Source: Sycon ciliatum
Taxonomy: Eukaryota; Porifera; Calcarea; Leucosolenida; Sycettidae
Direction: 5' to 3'
Length of the DNA: 64,000 nt
Assembly: GCF_964019385.1 (NCBI RefSeq)
Contig: NC_088655.1
Coordinates: forward strand, 12,138,422 to 12,202,421
Part shown: piece by piece, positions 29,026-38,921 of the stretch
Numbering within the stretch: position 1 is the stretch's first letter
How the letters are laid out: each line of letters opens with the position of its first letter
The notes under the pieces: model-generated
Database searches by the model: none
What the model was told of the DNA's origin: nothing
What the model saw: only the letters and a program-made list of their open reading frames with translations
Position numbers and translations under genes: made by a program

Positions 29026-31277
29026 ATTACAGCTCCAGACTCAAACCAATCAAGGCCCAGGCCAGGCCACATGGTGGAAGAAGTGACTAGATGACTTTCA
29101 CATTTGACCTAAAATACACACATGCCAGTGTTCGCAGGAATATGTACTGACTCTGTAGATCTGCACCGCAGCTGTCTCACAGTTGTGGTCAAAAAGGCTC
29201 TAAGCTAATCCCGTGAAGCCATGAAGAAAAAGCCAACCTTTGCTTGTGGTCAGTAGATCAGTACTTACGATCAAGAATATCCATTCTGTCCAGTGCTAGT
29301 AGGTCTACTCTTGTAGATCTATGTCTATGATGATCTGATCGGCAGACAGAGTTTGAATACCGGCTGTCCACCATCAGTCTAGGGACTGGCAGGGTGGTAA
29401 ATCAAGGAGGCTTGTTCTCATCATTCGGAAGGCTGCCTGCTGGACATTCCTGAATGCATGGAGCAATGTTTCGTTCCAAGCCGGCCCCTCGCCACGCGTA
29501 GAATCTACGCTCCGCGTACTTCTTTCTGCATGTTGCTTTGCAAGCTGTGGAATGATCATCAATCCCTATGATTAAATTTTGTCCGTGGAACTCTGCAACA
29601 CTGCCAACAGCCGCCCCAGGTGACCATTGGCATTGTCCTGGCAAGTGGCATTGACATAGCACAGCTGACCCTCAATCCCTCATCTGTCATTGCCCTGATG
29701 GTCATGACTCATGACATGAGCATGCCAGCACTCAGCAGCAGTAGCGAGCATGCAGCACACCTTTCCCCCGTCCTGTTCAGCACCCCAGCATCTCGTTATC
29801 AGGCTCCTTTCTTGTAGGTGTGTTGTGATCGGCCATATCCAGCGCTTGCTGCACGAGGGAAAATAATTCGTGTCGTCTTCGGCTTCGTTGAGAGCGGCGC
29901 TCGGTGCGACGGTATTGTTATTCGCCTTTCGCCCCTCGCTGATACTGCGCTCCGTTGGGTTCCGTTTTGTTGGCACACTATTGCTGAGTCCCTTGTAGAA
30001 GAAGGAAGGAAGGTGAAGTACACGACATGTGGACGGTCTACATGACACAGCGCACTCGAGATCTACAGAATGGAAAGATCCAAGCCAAGTGCCTGGATCG
30101 GGAACAATCGGCGGTGGTCCATGGTCCAGGCAGCAACGCGTGAACTCTTTTCTCAAGTGTGATGTGCAGGCACAAGTACTTCGCGATTCGCACTGTCAGT
30201 CACACTTGAAGTCTTCTCTCATCGGACGGTGCTCATAGTTTTACCCCTCATCTTTTGCTCGTTCCTGCTGTCATACTCATGCTCGGAGTCATGGCGAAAG
30301 CACCATCGGATCGGAAATGCCACGAATTCTCTCCAGACCCGTGGTAAACGATCGCTTGGTAGAGTTTACGGATCTGAAGCAAGCTAGCTCTGTCACTCCG
30401 CTGTAGCCTAGTGTAGGCAATACGAACGGGAGCCTAGCGGGAGGTTTTAGTTTGCTCTGTTCCGCTGCTTCTGGATGTACTGCTACATGTACGGAGCGGT
30501 TTTGGTGGAGTAGAGTAGGGGCTGCCGGCCGGAGTCATCATTCCAGAGATCACACCCTCACGTGAAGCACTTGACTCGAGTCGCTGAGCTATTTCTGGTT
30601 TCATTTCAACTCAAGCCTTCAAGCCTTGGCCGGCCTGCTGCCACTGCACGGAGTCTGTCAGTGCAGCCAGCACACGCAGTCCTGGATCCGTTTCACTGCG
30701 CTTCATCACAGCTCGGCGGAACTACCACAGATCCCGTGCACGCGTGCATTGCAGAAAAGAGCAGTTTTTACTTTTGTGTGCCTGCTTGAGCCTGTAGTGT
30801 AGTCGAGTCAGCGTGCTGTGCTGGCGGCCATGTACATGATTTTAGTTTGCTATTGTGCGCCGGTTGCTTTGGTTCGAAGTCAGTGCCAGAGTGGCGCTCG
30901 TGTCTATGTGATTGCCGACTTCCTGACCATTTCCAACTCTCGCTTCTTCGTTTTGACTGTTGCTTCAAGTTTCTGTACTTGTTGCAGTTGTAGTAGGGTT
31001 CTTGTATAGTAGTAGAGTATAGTAGTAGAGTGCGTAGAGTAGCAGTGTCTGGTCAAAGGAACTACAGAAGTAGGCAATGTACACTGTTTGTAGTGTAAAT
31101 GTACTCCGAATCTGCACCATTGTCACTTCTATCGTAGAGTACCACCGGGACTACATAACCCCCATGTACTCCTGGTACCACTGATTGCCCCTACTCACAA
31201 CAGGAGTGAGAGTTCATGCTCGATATTCCTTTTTTGTCGCACCTGACCCTACTGTTTGTCCTGATCCGTACGACAGG
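29026..31277. other. No assignable gene; open frames of unknown meaning
   Basis: Minus-strand ORFs at 29402-29662 and 29680-30156 are open for 86-158 codons and are not in obvious repeats; a decayed gene or element is possible, but no motif is recognised. 30990-31045 has TAGTAGAGT repeats. An acceptor-like pyrimidine stretch ends with CGACAG at 31276. Confidence 0.35.
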
Positions 31278-32351
31278 ATGTGCGCTCCTCCAAATTTAGC
31301 TAGTTTGGGGTTCGTTTGCGAAATGATGGAGAACCACTTCATTGGGCACCACGTGGTGGATGAGCAAAACTCTCCGCTTGACAGTTGCAGTTACTTTGCT
31401 GGAAGACGGTTTGCAGCCGGTGGAAAAGACCACGACTCACTGTTTCTCCGTGGATGTGGAGGCGATAGTGGTGATAATGAAGACCTTGATGATCAGCATG
31501 GAGCTCCAGGTGGCGAACATCTCCAGCGCGAAAAGAACACCGAAATTCGAGCTGAGGTGAACAAATCCAGCTCGTCCGGAGAGGCAAAGTCGGTGAGTGG
31601 TTTGAATTCTGACACTGGCAGTTCAGCAGCAAGAGCTATGGCTAGTCCTGCCGTGGCGAACCATACTGATAGATCTCGGGTCGCTTCTTCGCAGTCTCTG
31701 TCAGTTCTTGGGCGCATCTCCGAACTGGACGCGACCGATTCGTCTTCGACCTCGACTTCGACTTCCTCCATTGGAGCTTTGTTGGACGACCAGAAAAGTA
31801 GCATTGTCCGCCCGTCCCTGCTCACCCGCCAGGACTCACTGAACCGGATCAAGGCGGTGGATTTCCGACGGCAGTATGACAAGGCAGGTCGTCGCACGTC
31901 CGTGCCTCTCTCGCCCCTCACCCCACCCAGACGGCGACTGACCAGCTGCTCTGCTTCGCCTCAGACCTGGTCTGGTAGATCTACTAGTGCCTGTAGCCCA
32001 GTCCGATCCACCACGGCCAGTCTATCCGCGAGTAAGCCCTGCTTCCATCCGAATAAGGCGTTGCGAGCACGCACTGAATCCAAACTGGCGACACGCACCA
32101 GCACTGATAGCATGCCAGCTCAGTCCTTTCCTGGCACTAGTGTGGGTGCTCACACTCCTGATACTAGTAACGCCACCCGTAGCAGGAACAGCGTTGTAGT
32201 TGTGCCGTCTAGCAGCCTGCCTGGCTTCACAAAGCAGCACAGGCGCAACGTGTCCGATCCGATCAGCTTGCTAGGCCGCACATTAAGCCATCGCCTCCTG
32301 CACCCGAGTGGCCAGGCCGGTGGCGATCCAAAGTCGGATTCGGAAAAATCA
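31278..32351 (+). CDS. RasGEF gene exon, Ser-rich region
   Basis: 358 codons from the ATG at 31278 (A at -3) to a donor TCA/GTAAGC in phase 0, which joins in frame with the next exon at 32860. If this exon is internal, an acceptor at 31276/31277 (CGACAG/G, after a pyrimidine-rich stretch) would need an upstream exon ending in phase 2. The encoded region is Ser/Thr-rich with likely phosphosites (SLSPLTPPRRR-like runs, RRNVSDPISL) and no folded domain. The donor has A rather than G at -1. The open frame runs on to a stop at 32369. Confidence 0.7.
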
Positions 32352-32766
32352 GTAAGCGGCGCGCCGTAGTCGAGCTAAGTCATTGATCATGCACTGGCCT
32401 ACTTGCTATCCGGAAGTGAATAGCATGTCATCATTTGCTTCATTTGTCAGTCGTCGATAGTCGAAATGGATGTTTTATTTATTTTATATCCAGCGTATGG
32501 TAGGAGTAGGAAAAATTGTAGTATTCCGTAGCAATTTAGACGTTGACGTTTAGCTTAATAATATTGTATTCTGAGCACAAAGGAACGTTGACAACAGGTC
32601 ACGGTGCTCGGCGCCTATGGCAGAACATATTCTTCTCAGCAGATTATCTTAGTGTGGTCAGGTGTGTATTTGTAGTTGGTCCGTGGCATTCCCGTGCGTA
32701 TGTCGTCGTGATGCTACCCATGGCGTTCCCTGATAGCCATTGTTTCTTCCTCTGCTCGTGCTATGC

Positions 32767-32822
32767 GCATGTGTGTGTGTGTTTGTCTGTGAATGTGTGT
32801 GTGTGTGTGTGCATGTGCATGT
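32767..32822. repeat. (GT)n-rich tract before an acceptor
   Basis: GTGT-rich sequence 40-90 bp upstream of the acceptor at 32859, within the intron. Confidence 0.7.
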
Positions 32823-32859
32823 ACTGCGTCTCTGTCCGTTCGTATGTTGTGATGTGCAG

Positions 32860-33018
32860 ATGACGGGCTTGTTTGCTCGTAACAACTTGAGCAACTCGCT
32901 GGTGCTTCAGTACAGCGTCCGGCACTTGGCAGAGGAGCTGGCGCTGATTGACGGCGAGCAGTTACGCAAGATCCGCATGAAGGAACTGCAGGACTGCCGC
33001 TGGATCAAGAAGAACAAG
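32860..33018 (+). CDS. RasGEF domain exon 1 (CDC25 start)
   Basis: Acceptor GTGATGTGCAG/ATG and donor AACAAG/GTACGG, both phase 0, 53 codons. It encodes the first helices of the CDC25-homology domain: HLAEELALIDGEQLRKI followed by KELQDCRWIKKNK, the classical 'LA-x-QLT-L-x5-F-x-KI' and 'EL-x-x-x-W-x-K-K-x-K' pattern. The domain catalyses GDP release from Ras-family GTPases. Confidence 0.85.
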
Positions 33019-33082
33019 GTACGGTGTCCTTGCATAGTACTCAGGGTATGATGGGTTATCCGACATCAAGCAAACAACCATA

Positions 33083-33270
33083 GAGTAAAACCTGTAACTG
33101 TCGACCACCCCTTGGGGCCAGAGAAAGTGGTCTTTAGCGGCAGGTGGTCCTTATTCAGAGGTTTGCACCGCACAACTATTATGAATGTGAGACCGTCCGT
33201 GCCTGGCAAAGTGGTCTGTAGTACCAGGCTGGTCGCTAGTCACGGTGGTCTTTAGTTACAGGTTTTACTG
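33083..33270. mobile_element. TA-target MITE, family A (copy 2), intronic
   Basis: 188 bp with ends GAGTAAAACCTG and CAGGTTTTACTG flanked by TA (33081-33082, 33271-33272). Internally it contains GGTGGTC/GACCACC repeats that match 57147-57637 at high identity. Confidence 0.75.
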
Positions 33271-33279
33271 TATTATAAT

Positions 33280-34101
33280 TAGTGCTGAAACGGTTACTAC
33301 GAATAACCGGTTATGTAACCGCTAGGGCCAAACAAACGGATAACCGTTTGATCGACGGTTATGCAGCGATTTTTTCGAACATTTTTCGAAAAATAGGAAC
33401 CTTCATAACTCCGTCATTTCTTGTTCAAATTCAACAATCGAAGGCTCTACGTGGTAGCGGACACTCCGAGCTCTCCATTGCAACAATCGCCGAAGATCTG
33501 CAATGTCTGACTCCAGAGATATCGCGTGTCGAATTCCTATCTCTGCAAATATTTAATTCAAATTTTCGATCGATACTCATGACCACCTTTTGTGAAACAA
33601 ATCCTTTTTTGCGTGCCTTTGGAGCAACTGAGCACAAGCTAGTGACGTAGCGGCCTGAAGTTCAAACGTCTCAAAATATTTGTTTGTTCTGCGATGGAAG
33701 AAAGTGAAATGGCGTTGATGGGACGGATTTGCTTGCGTATCGGGCTTGGAAACGACTTCGCTGTGTTCCTGCGCCTGATATGTGGAGATTGTTTGATGGA
33801 AACTAGTATCGTCGCTTTGCTCTCAAGGAGCCCAAGATTGTGAAAATCAAGTGAAGGACACCAAAGTTATGACCTCAGGTGTAAGGTGAAAATTGTGCAC
33901 TCCGCTTTTTAGCTACCCAGCAGATGTTACCTATTTTCGAGTATTTTGTACAGAATCATGAAAATTCTTCAGTCAAAGCATAAAAATGGCGTCAAAAACA
34001 ATGAAGTTTCCATGTTGTAGTCTTATAGGTTATAACCGGTTAACCGACCGTTATGCTAACAGCTAACCGTTAAGCACAAATGTGTAACCGTTTCAGCCCT
34101 A
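33280..34101. mobile_element. hAT-like MITE, intronic
   Basis: Ends TAGTGCTGAAACGGTTA and TAACCGTTTCAGCCCTA-type, flanked by the 8-bp duplication ATTATAAT (33272-33279, 34102-34109). Subterminal ACCGGTTA/TAACCGGT repeats. It inserted next to the family A MITE, using part of its TA flank. The longest ORF (122 codons) shows no transposase motif. Confidence 0.85.
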
Positions 34102-34109
34102 ATTATAAT

Positions 34110-34420
34110 TAAATTAGAGCTATGGATAGGATGAAGGCTGCAGACATCACCACGTAACATGACACTTGTTCTGAATCAGCCAGTCCTGTTTGTCAGGTTA
34201 TTCCCGGACCAGCTTTTTTTAAATGAGAGCTATGGATAGGACGAAGGCTGCAGACAATCACCACGTAACATGACACTTGTTCTGTAGTATATTCCACTGA
34301 TGATCGGAACAAGAAAACCGATTCTGGAAGAAAAAAAGTAAAATACACACCTACATTTCGAATAAGTGTCATGTTGCGTGGCGATATCTGCAGCCTTCAT
34401 TCTAGTCGTAGATTTAGATT
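34110..34420. mobile_element. PLE terminal segments around a hammerhead
   Basis: GCTATGGATAGGA-GAAGGCTGCAGAC-ATCACCACGTAACATGACACTTGTTCTG occurs twice in direct order (34128-34185, 34230-34283), and once inverted (34365-34405, GTGTCATGTTGCGTGGCGATATCTGCAGCC). The inverted block follows the ribozyme, as in 58440-58500. They are the ends of a PLE family with its body lost. Confidence 0.65.
34291..34329 (+). ncRNA. Hammerhead ribozyme, PLE type (copy c)
   Basis: Stem I TTCCA/TGGAA (five pairs), core CTGATGA at 34297-34303, nine bases TCGGAACAA in the stem II place (weak pairing), GAAA 34313-34316, stem III AACCGATT with one mismatch, and C34324 as cleavage base. The catalytic bases are complete; stems II and III are worn. 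Confidence 0.6.
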
Positions 34421-34606
34421 TCGAGCGCTATGCCATTGTGAGGCCAAAGCAAACAAAGTGGCTTGTTTCGGTTCTGCCAATCTGCAGACGCGAAACGAGC
34501 CACTTTTTTGTTTTTTTGCCTAAGGCACTTTAGTTGGAGAACTGTATTCGACAAGCCACTAGTCACTTGACCATGGATACACAGTACGTCGGTTATAACT
34601 AAAGTA

Positions 34607-34778
34607 CAGGTGTGGCCAAAGAAATCCGACCCGCAACTCAAAATAGCGCCTCATTTCCTTTTCAGTTACATCACGCACGGTTCGAGAAAGTTGGCTAAAA
34701 CCCAGCGAGAGCCGCCGGGACCGCATGAGCTTCAGCGCTGCTTTCAGGGCACGGGTCGGATTTCTTTGGTCACAACTG
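34607..34778. mobile_element. Tc1/mariner-type MITE, GAAATCCGAC family
   Basis: Ends CAGGTGTGGCCAAAGAAATC and GATTTCTTTGGTCACAACTG; left flank TA, right flank CA. The family signature GTGGC..GAAATCCGAC is shared with 35044-35828, 49969-50045 and 50100-50260. Confidence 0.7.
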
Positions 34779-35043
34779 CACATGCGCATTACCTGTGCGT
34801 GCCTGGGAGGTACCGTATCTTCCTGAGTATTGTGCGCATGTTAGATGCGCTATTTTGGGCTCAAAGTCTGGCCCCACAGAATAACGTGGACGAAATCCTA
34901 AAATTATGCGGGTGAAAACAGGCCATAATGGGATTGTGCGGCAAGTATGAGGTATAATGCGGTCAGTAGACACCCTCAGCAAACAACGGTATTTTTTACG
35001 GTACTCGTACCTTGATCACAACATCATGTACTATTTTCTTGTA

Positions 35044-35828
35044 CAGTTGTGGCATGTGAAATCCAACACTTGCCATAGGGGACAGCACATCAAATGGACA
35101 CCAATGATGTAATGCACTGCACCTAATTTGTACTATAGAGCCGTATGCATCACAAACAGATCGAAAGGTCACAGCGTAGATACACACAGTTCGCAGGCAT
35201 GGTACCAAGAGTACATAAACCAGAGTGTGCAACTCGGGATGGTTCCTGTGGGAGCGTAATTCGTGCACTACGTCATTTCTGACGGCATGGTAAGCCACAG
35301 GTACGGTGAAAAGTTGCGTAACCAGTCGCGGTGGTGCAGTTCACTGAGTTTGTCCTGATTTCGGTTTTTTGAGACGGATAGCCTGGTGACTTTACTTGTC
35401 GGTGGATGTACGCAGCGTACACAGTCACACAAAACACCGAAATCCTGAAACAGGACGTCTAAAATCAAGCAAACTTGGCTGATTTCCGGGCTATGAAACA
35501 TGAAAATTTGAGCTCTACGCAAGTCGCGGCTTGGCTGATCTCATCAGGGTGACGTAGTGCACGAACTGCGCTGTTTCAGATCTGATATGCACAGTTGCAC
35601 ACTCTGGTTTATGTACTCTTGATGGTACTCATAAGGAGTATTGGTATCCAATCCCCATTCATTTTTGCCAGCACCTTTTGAACCTTGACTGTGAGTACGA
35701 GTTTTGTCATCAGACAGATAAAGTTGTATGTAACACCTGTACTGAATGACGTATGCAGGGCTGCAGGGGCTGCAGACTGCATGGTGCAGTCCCTTATGCC
35801 AAGTGTCGGATTTCACTTGCCACAACTG
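35044..35828. mobile_element. Tc1/mariner-type MITE, interrupted
   Basis: Ends CAGTTGTGGCATGTGAAATC and GATTTCACTTGCCACAACTG, flanked by TA (35042-35043, 35829-35830). Without the insertion at 35201-35627 it is about 360 bp. Confidence 0.8.
35201..35627. mobile_element. Nested MITE, CAAGAGTACATAAACC ends
   Basis: Outer inverted repeats of about 30 bp (ACCAAGAGTACATAAACCAG...) and an inner pair (CGTGCACTACGTCA / TGACGTAGTGCACG) bound 427 bp inside the MITE at 35044-35828. The end motif links it to 15520-15562. Confidence 0.75.
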
Positions 35829-35850
35829 TACATTTCCCATGAATAACGTA

Positions 35851-36016
35851 TATAATAACACATGGTACGGAGGACATTATGGCTGATTGATGCCCTAGTG
35901 CGTAGCCCGAGGTCGTGCACCGTAGCCCGTGGGCCATGGGCTATGGTGCACGACCGAGGGCTACGCACGAGGGCATACAATCAGCCATAATGCACGACGC
36001 ACCATGTGTTTATTAT
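35851..36016. repeat. Palindromic element, 80-bp arms
   Basis: The whole 166 bp is one imperfect palindrome: TATAATAACACATGGT, ATTATGGCTGATTG, GTGCGTAGCCC and GGTCGTGCACC are each followed in reverse order by their complements. The centre is near 35935 (GGGCCATGGGC). It lies 20 bp after the preceding MITE. Confidence 0.8.
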
Positions 36017-37093
36017 AGTTTATACATGCCACGTGCCTAGTTGTAGACAAATAAGGTAAACATAGTCAAGGGAGGAGGAAGGTTCCAATCAGCTGTCACA
36101 TGAATGAAGGGTCGAACAAGATCGGAAGGAGCTTTCTCCGTGGAATGATAGAACGTTTTGTGTCAGATTTACTTGCAGTTCCAGGAATATGCCTTTGCAT
36201 TTTGGTGTTAGTGTTGCCTATTGGGTGGTACGGAAGTTAGCTGATTCGCTGCTGCTTTGGAGTTAACGTTGGACGCAAACATCCTTGACCAAGTGGCACT
36301 AGTAATTAGACTAGTTTTGAGAGTACATTGTAAGTGTTCTTATTCGGAACAATGATTCTTTTTCACATACATCTGAGATTTTGTTCGCATTGCTTTCAGT
36401 TTACTTGAGGTCCATATGTACACTGGACATGTATAATGCAGCTAGGTACATTTGAAGTACATGTACATGTAGATGTAACTGTATATTTTGTAGGAGTTCG
36501 AGATACAATCTGATCTATTCCAGATAGGTAACTTTGTGATGCATGTTCACCTGTCGACTTGTTCGTCTCAATTGACTTGAATTTAGTAATGCATGGTAAT
36601 GCCATGCTGTGTGCTATTGTCACGTTGTTATAAATTACTTCTCCTATGTCGACATTGCTAGTACAATATAATTGTTTTGGACGGTGCACGTACGTAAGTA
36701 GTTTCGTTTTGTGTGGTGTGTGTGCGCATGTGGTGTCCTTAGGAATGGTCCCATGTGTTCTATGTGCGCTGGAGTACTGCCAATTATGTAAATGCTAGCA
36801 ACGACCTGATAACAGGCACGTGACATGTAGGAAACGGGTTGTATGCAAGATCTCTCTAAAACGCGGATGAAAACCAATAACGCAGAAAATTGCGCGTCCG
36901 CTGAATCGCTGTATCCTGTAGGGACAGCAAAGTGCAGCTGCCCACTCTGCTCGGTTACAATGAAAGTGCATGCACTGCGAAAAGAGTAGTGCAGTGTATC
37001 AAACTGGTGCGAGGCTCGCCATGTGTTGGTTATGCGAGTGAGTCTGTACCTGTGAGTTTGGCATGTACAGCATCCTAAGATACATTTGATACC
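36017..37093. other. Intron sequence, no gene seen
   Basis: No convincing element ends. ACATGTACATGT at 36460 is one of many copies of this motif in the window. Confidence 0.35.
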
Positions 37094-37211
37094 CACACCA
37101 CCACACACCACCACACACCACACCACCACACCACCACAGACCACCACACACCACACACCACACCACCACACCACCACACACCACACACCACACCACCACA
37201 CACCACCACAC
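37094..37211. repeat. (CCACACA/CCACCACA)n minisatellite
   Basis: Irregular CCACCACACA and ACACCACAC units for about 118 bp, followed by a G11 run at 37242-37252. Lies about 200 bp upstream of a RasGEF exon, within the intron. Confidence 0.85.
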
Positions 37212-37418
37212 CGTGTCCTTTCCCCGCTGGTTTTTCGGCAGGGGGGGGGGGGGTAATTACTGATTTAAACAAGGCTATCAGATGCAGCACTACTGTATAT
37301 ACAAGTAGACTGTAATCACATAACCCCTAGATTGGCAATGCACTTTTGTATTCCTCTCGACATGAACGAATCAAGTGCTCAGTCTTTCTGTTTTCCCTGT
37401 TTGTGCATGTGTGTTCAG

Positions 37419-37547
37419 GAGGAGCTAGCGCCGAATATCGTCAGCATGGTGAATGCATTCAATCGCGTAGCCCTGGCCGTTGCCACGGAGATACTGTCGC
37501 AGCCCACGCCGCAAGTGCGGGCGCAGGTCATCATGTATTTCATCAAG
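37419..37547 (+). CDS. RasGEF domain exon 2
   Basis: Acceptor TGTGTTCAG/GAG and donor ATCAAG/GTACAG, phase 0 at both ends, 43 codons. It encodes APNIVSMVNAFNRVALAV and then ILSQPTPQVRAQVIMYFIK, the region of the CDC25 domain that normally reads 'sPni-x5-FN-x-v-x4-v' and 'R-x2-v-x4-ik-va'. These helices form the core scaffold of the domain. Confidence 0.85.
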
Positions 37548-37820
37548 GTACAGTGAAACCTTGTTGTAAGAAGAACAAACTTTCGCTTTAGAAGAATTAG
37601 GGTTTGAGAACTAAGCGTTGCATGTGTGTATCAGCAACAACAATGTGAGAGTAAAGAAAAAGGGCGACCTTTAATTACAAACATTTATTGCGGCAAGGTT
37701 GTTACCATTTCTGTCAAGCCATGTGTTTTGTCACCCTTTTTCTTTAGAAGAACTAAAAACACACTGTTATCTCCTTCATCAGTCTTGCCTGCCAATGGTG
37801 TCTTGCCTTCATTTTTGCAG

Positions 37821-37945
37821 TTGGCGGTGGAATGTCGTATTCTGTGCAACTTCAATTCACTCCGAGCTATCCTGGGTGGATTGCAGTGTGCTGCTGTGTA
37901 TCGATTGTCACAGACCTGGAAGGAAGTCTCGACCAGACGGAAAAA
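37821..37945 (+). CDS. RasGEF domain exon 3
   Basis: Acceptor ATTTTTGCAG/TTG (phase 0) and donor AAAAA/GTAGGT (phase 2), 125 bp. It encodes LAVECRILCNFNSLRAILGG, LQCAAVYRLSQTWKEVS, the most conserved part of the CDC25 fold (C-x2-l-x-NFnSl-x-ai-x-gL and v-RL-x-x-TW). The ECRIL and TWKEVS details favour the RalGDS/Rgl group over Sos or RasGRF. Confidence 0.9.
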
Positions 37946-37975
37946 GTAGGTTTTCCTTGGCACCTCTTGTAACTC

Positions 37976-37980
37976 TCTCA

Positions 37981-38014
<34 letters not shown>

Positions 38015-38096
38015 GTGGATCTCCATCTTTCAATCTCGGTCTCTCTCTCTCTCCCTCAGTCTCTGTCTCTTGGTCTCTCTCGGTCTCTCTCCTCTT
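37976..38096. repeat. TCTG/TC-rich microsatellite
   Basis: (GTCT)n followed by (TC)n and imperfect CTCTCTGTC repeats just inside the intron after exon 3. Confidence 0.85.
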
Positions 38097-38604
38097 GTTG
38101 TGTGCGGCATTGCCTCCGAGAGGGCCTTCAAATAGAGGGATGATGTATGTGGTTGTCTGTGTGCTATATTCTCAGAGTGCTGTTGCGACTAACCTCCAAC
38201 GATGCTCCGGGATTTTTGACGTCGACAGTCTTTGTGTGACTGTGTGGATTGCGGCACTGGGAGTCGTCCACAGCTGTGTGAATATTTCTGTGCTGGCTTG
38301 TTCTTGACTCCTTTTGCACTGATGGCTGACACAGAGCGAAGTAGACCGCTGAAACAATGCAGCTGATCGTAATCTTTAGATTGCTATGAAGCCGCTGGTT
38401 GATGTGCACTGCGCCTTTTTGATTCCATTGGGTATTGTTATACATGACAAGCGCCAGATTTGACGAAATTAGATTTTGAGCTCAGTGCAATCAAACTGTC
38501 TGGAGGCACATTCAGGAAAATGTTCGCATTCAAAATCTGATCAGAACCACTTAAAAAATGGTGGCCGAATATGGATTGAGATACAAACCGCATATGAATT
38601 CTTA

Positions 38605-38810
38605 TAGATGATATCCCAAATAACGCGCAACTAGACTTGAGAGGGCATCGCACACAAGTTGCATACAAATTATACTACAATGTGTACATGGTAGGCCCTG
38701 AGCTCTGCAGGAATGCAAGTCACAGGTAACCGTACAACTTTGAACTTTGTATTCAACTACTCTGCAATGCCCTCTTAAGACTAGTTGCACGTTATTTGGC
38801 ATATCATCTA
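38605..38810. mobile_element. MITE with 44-bp inverted ends, intronic
   Basis: TAGATGATATCCCAAATAAC...AGAGGGCAT at 38605-38648 is the near-perfect inverted copy of 38767-38810. 206 bp in all. No target duplication is certain; non-coding. Confidence 0.75.
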
Positions 38811-38921
38811 TTGATTTTGGTCATTATCTGAAAAGTGATGGAATGGATCTGTCGCGTTTTGCATCGTAACTTCACATATTCATCGGGTCTTTGTTCCGTT
38901 CTTTATGCTCGTACTTTCTAG

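Noticed and set aside
36644-37290. Trp/Cys/Val-rich minus-strand ORFs
   Set aside because: Encoded by the (CCACACA)n minisatellite in a RasGEF intron; no conserved part.
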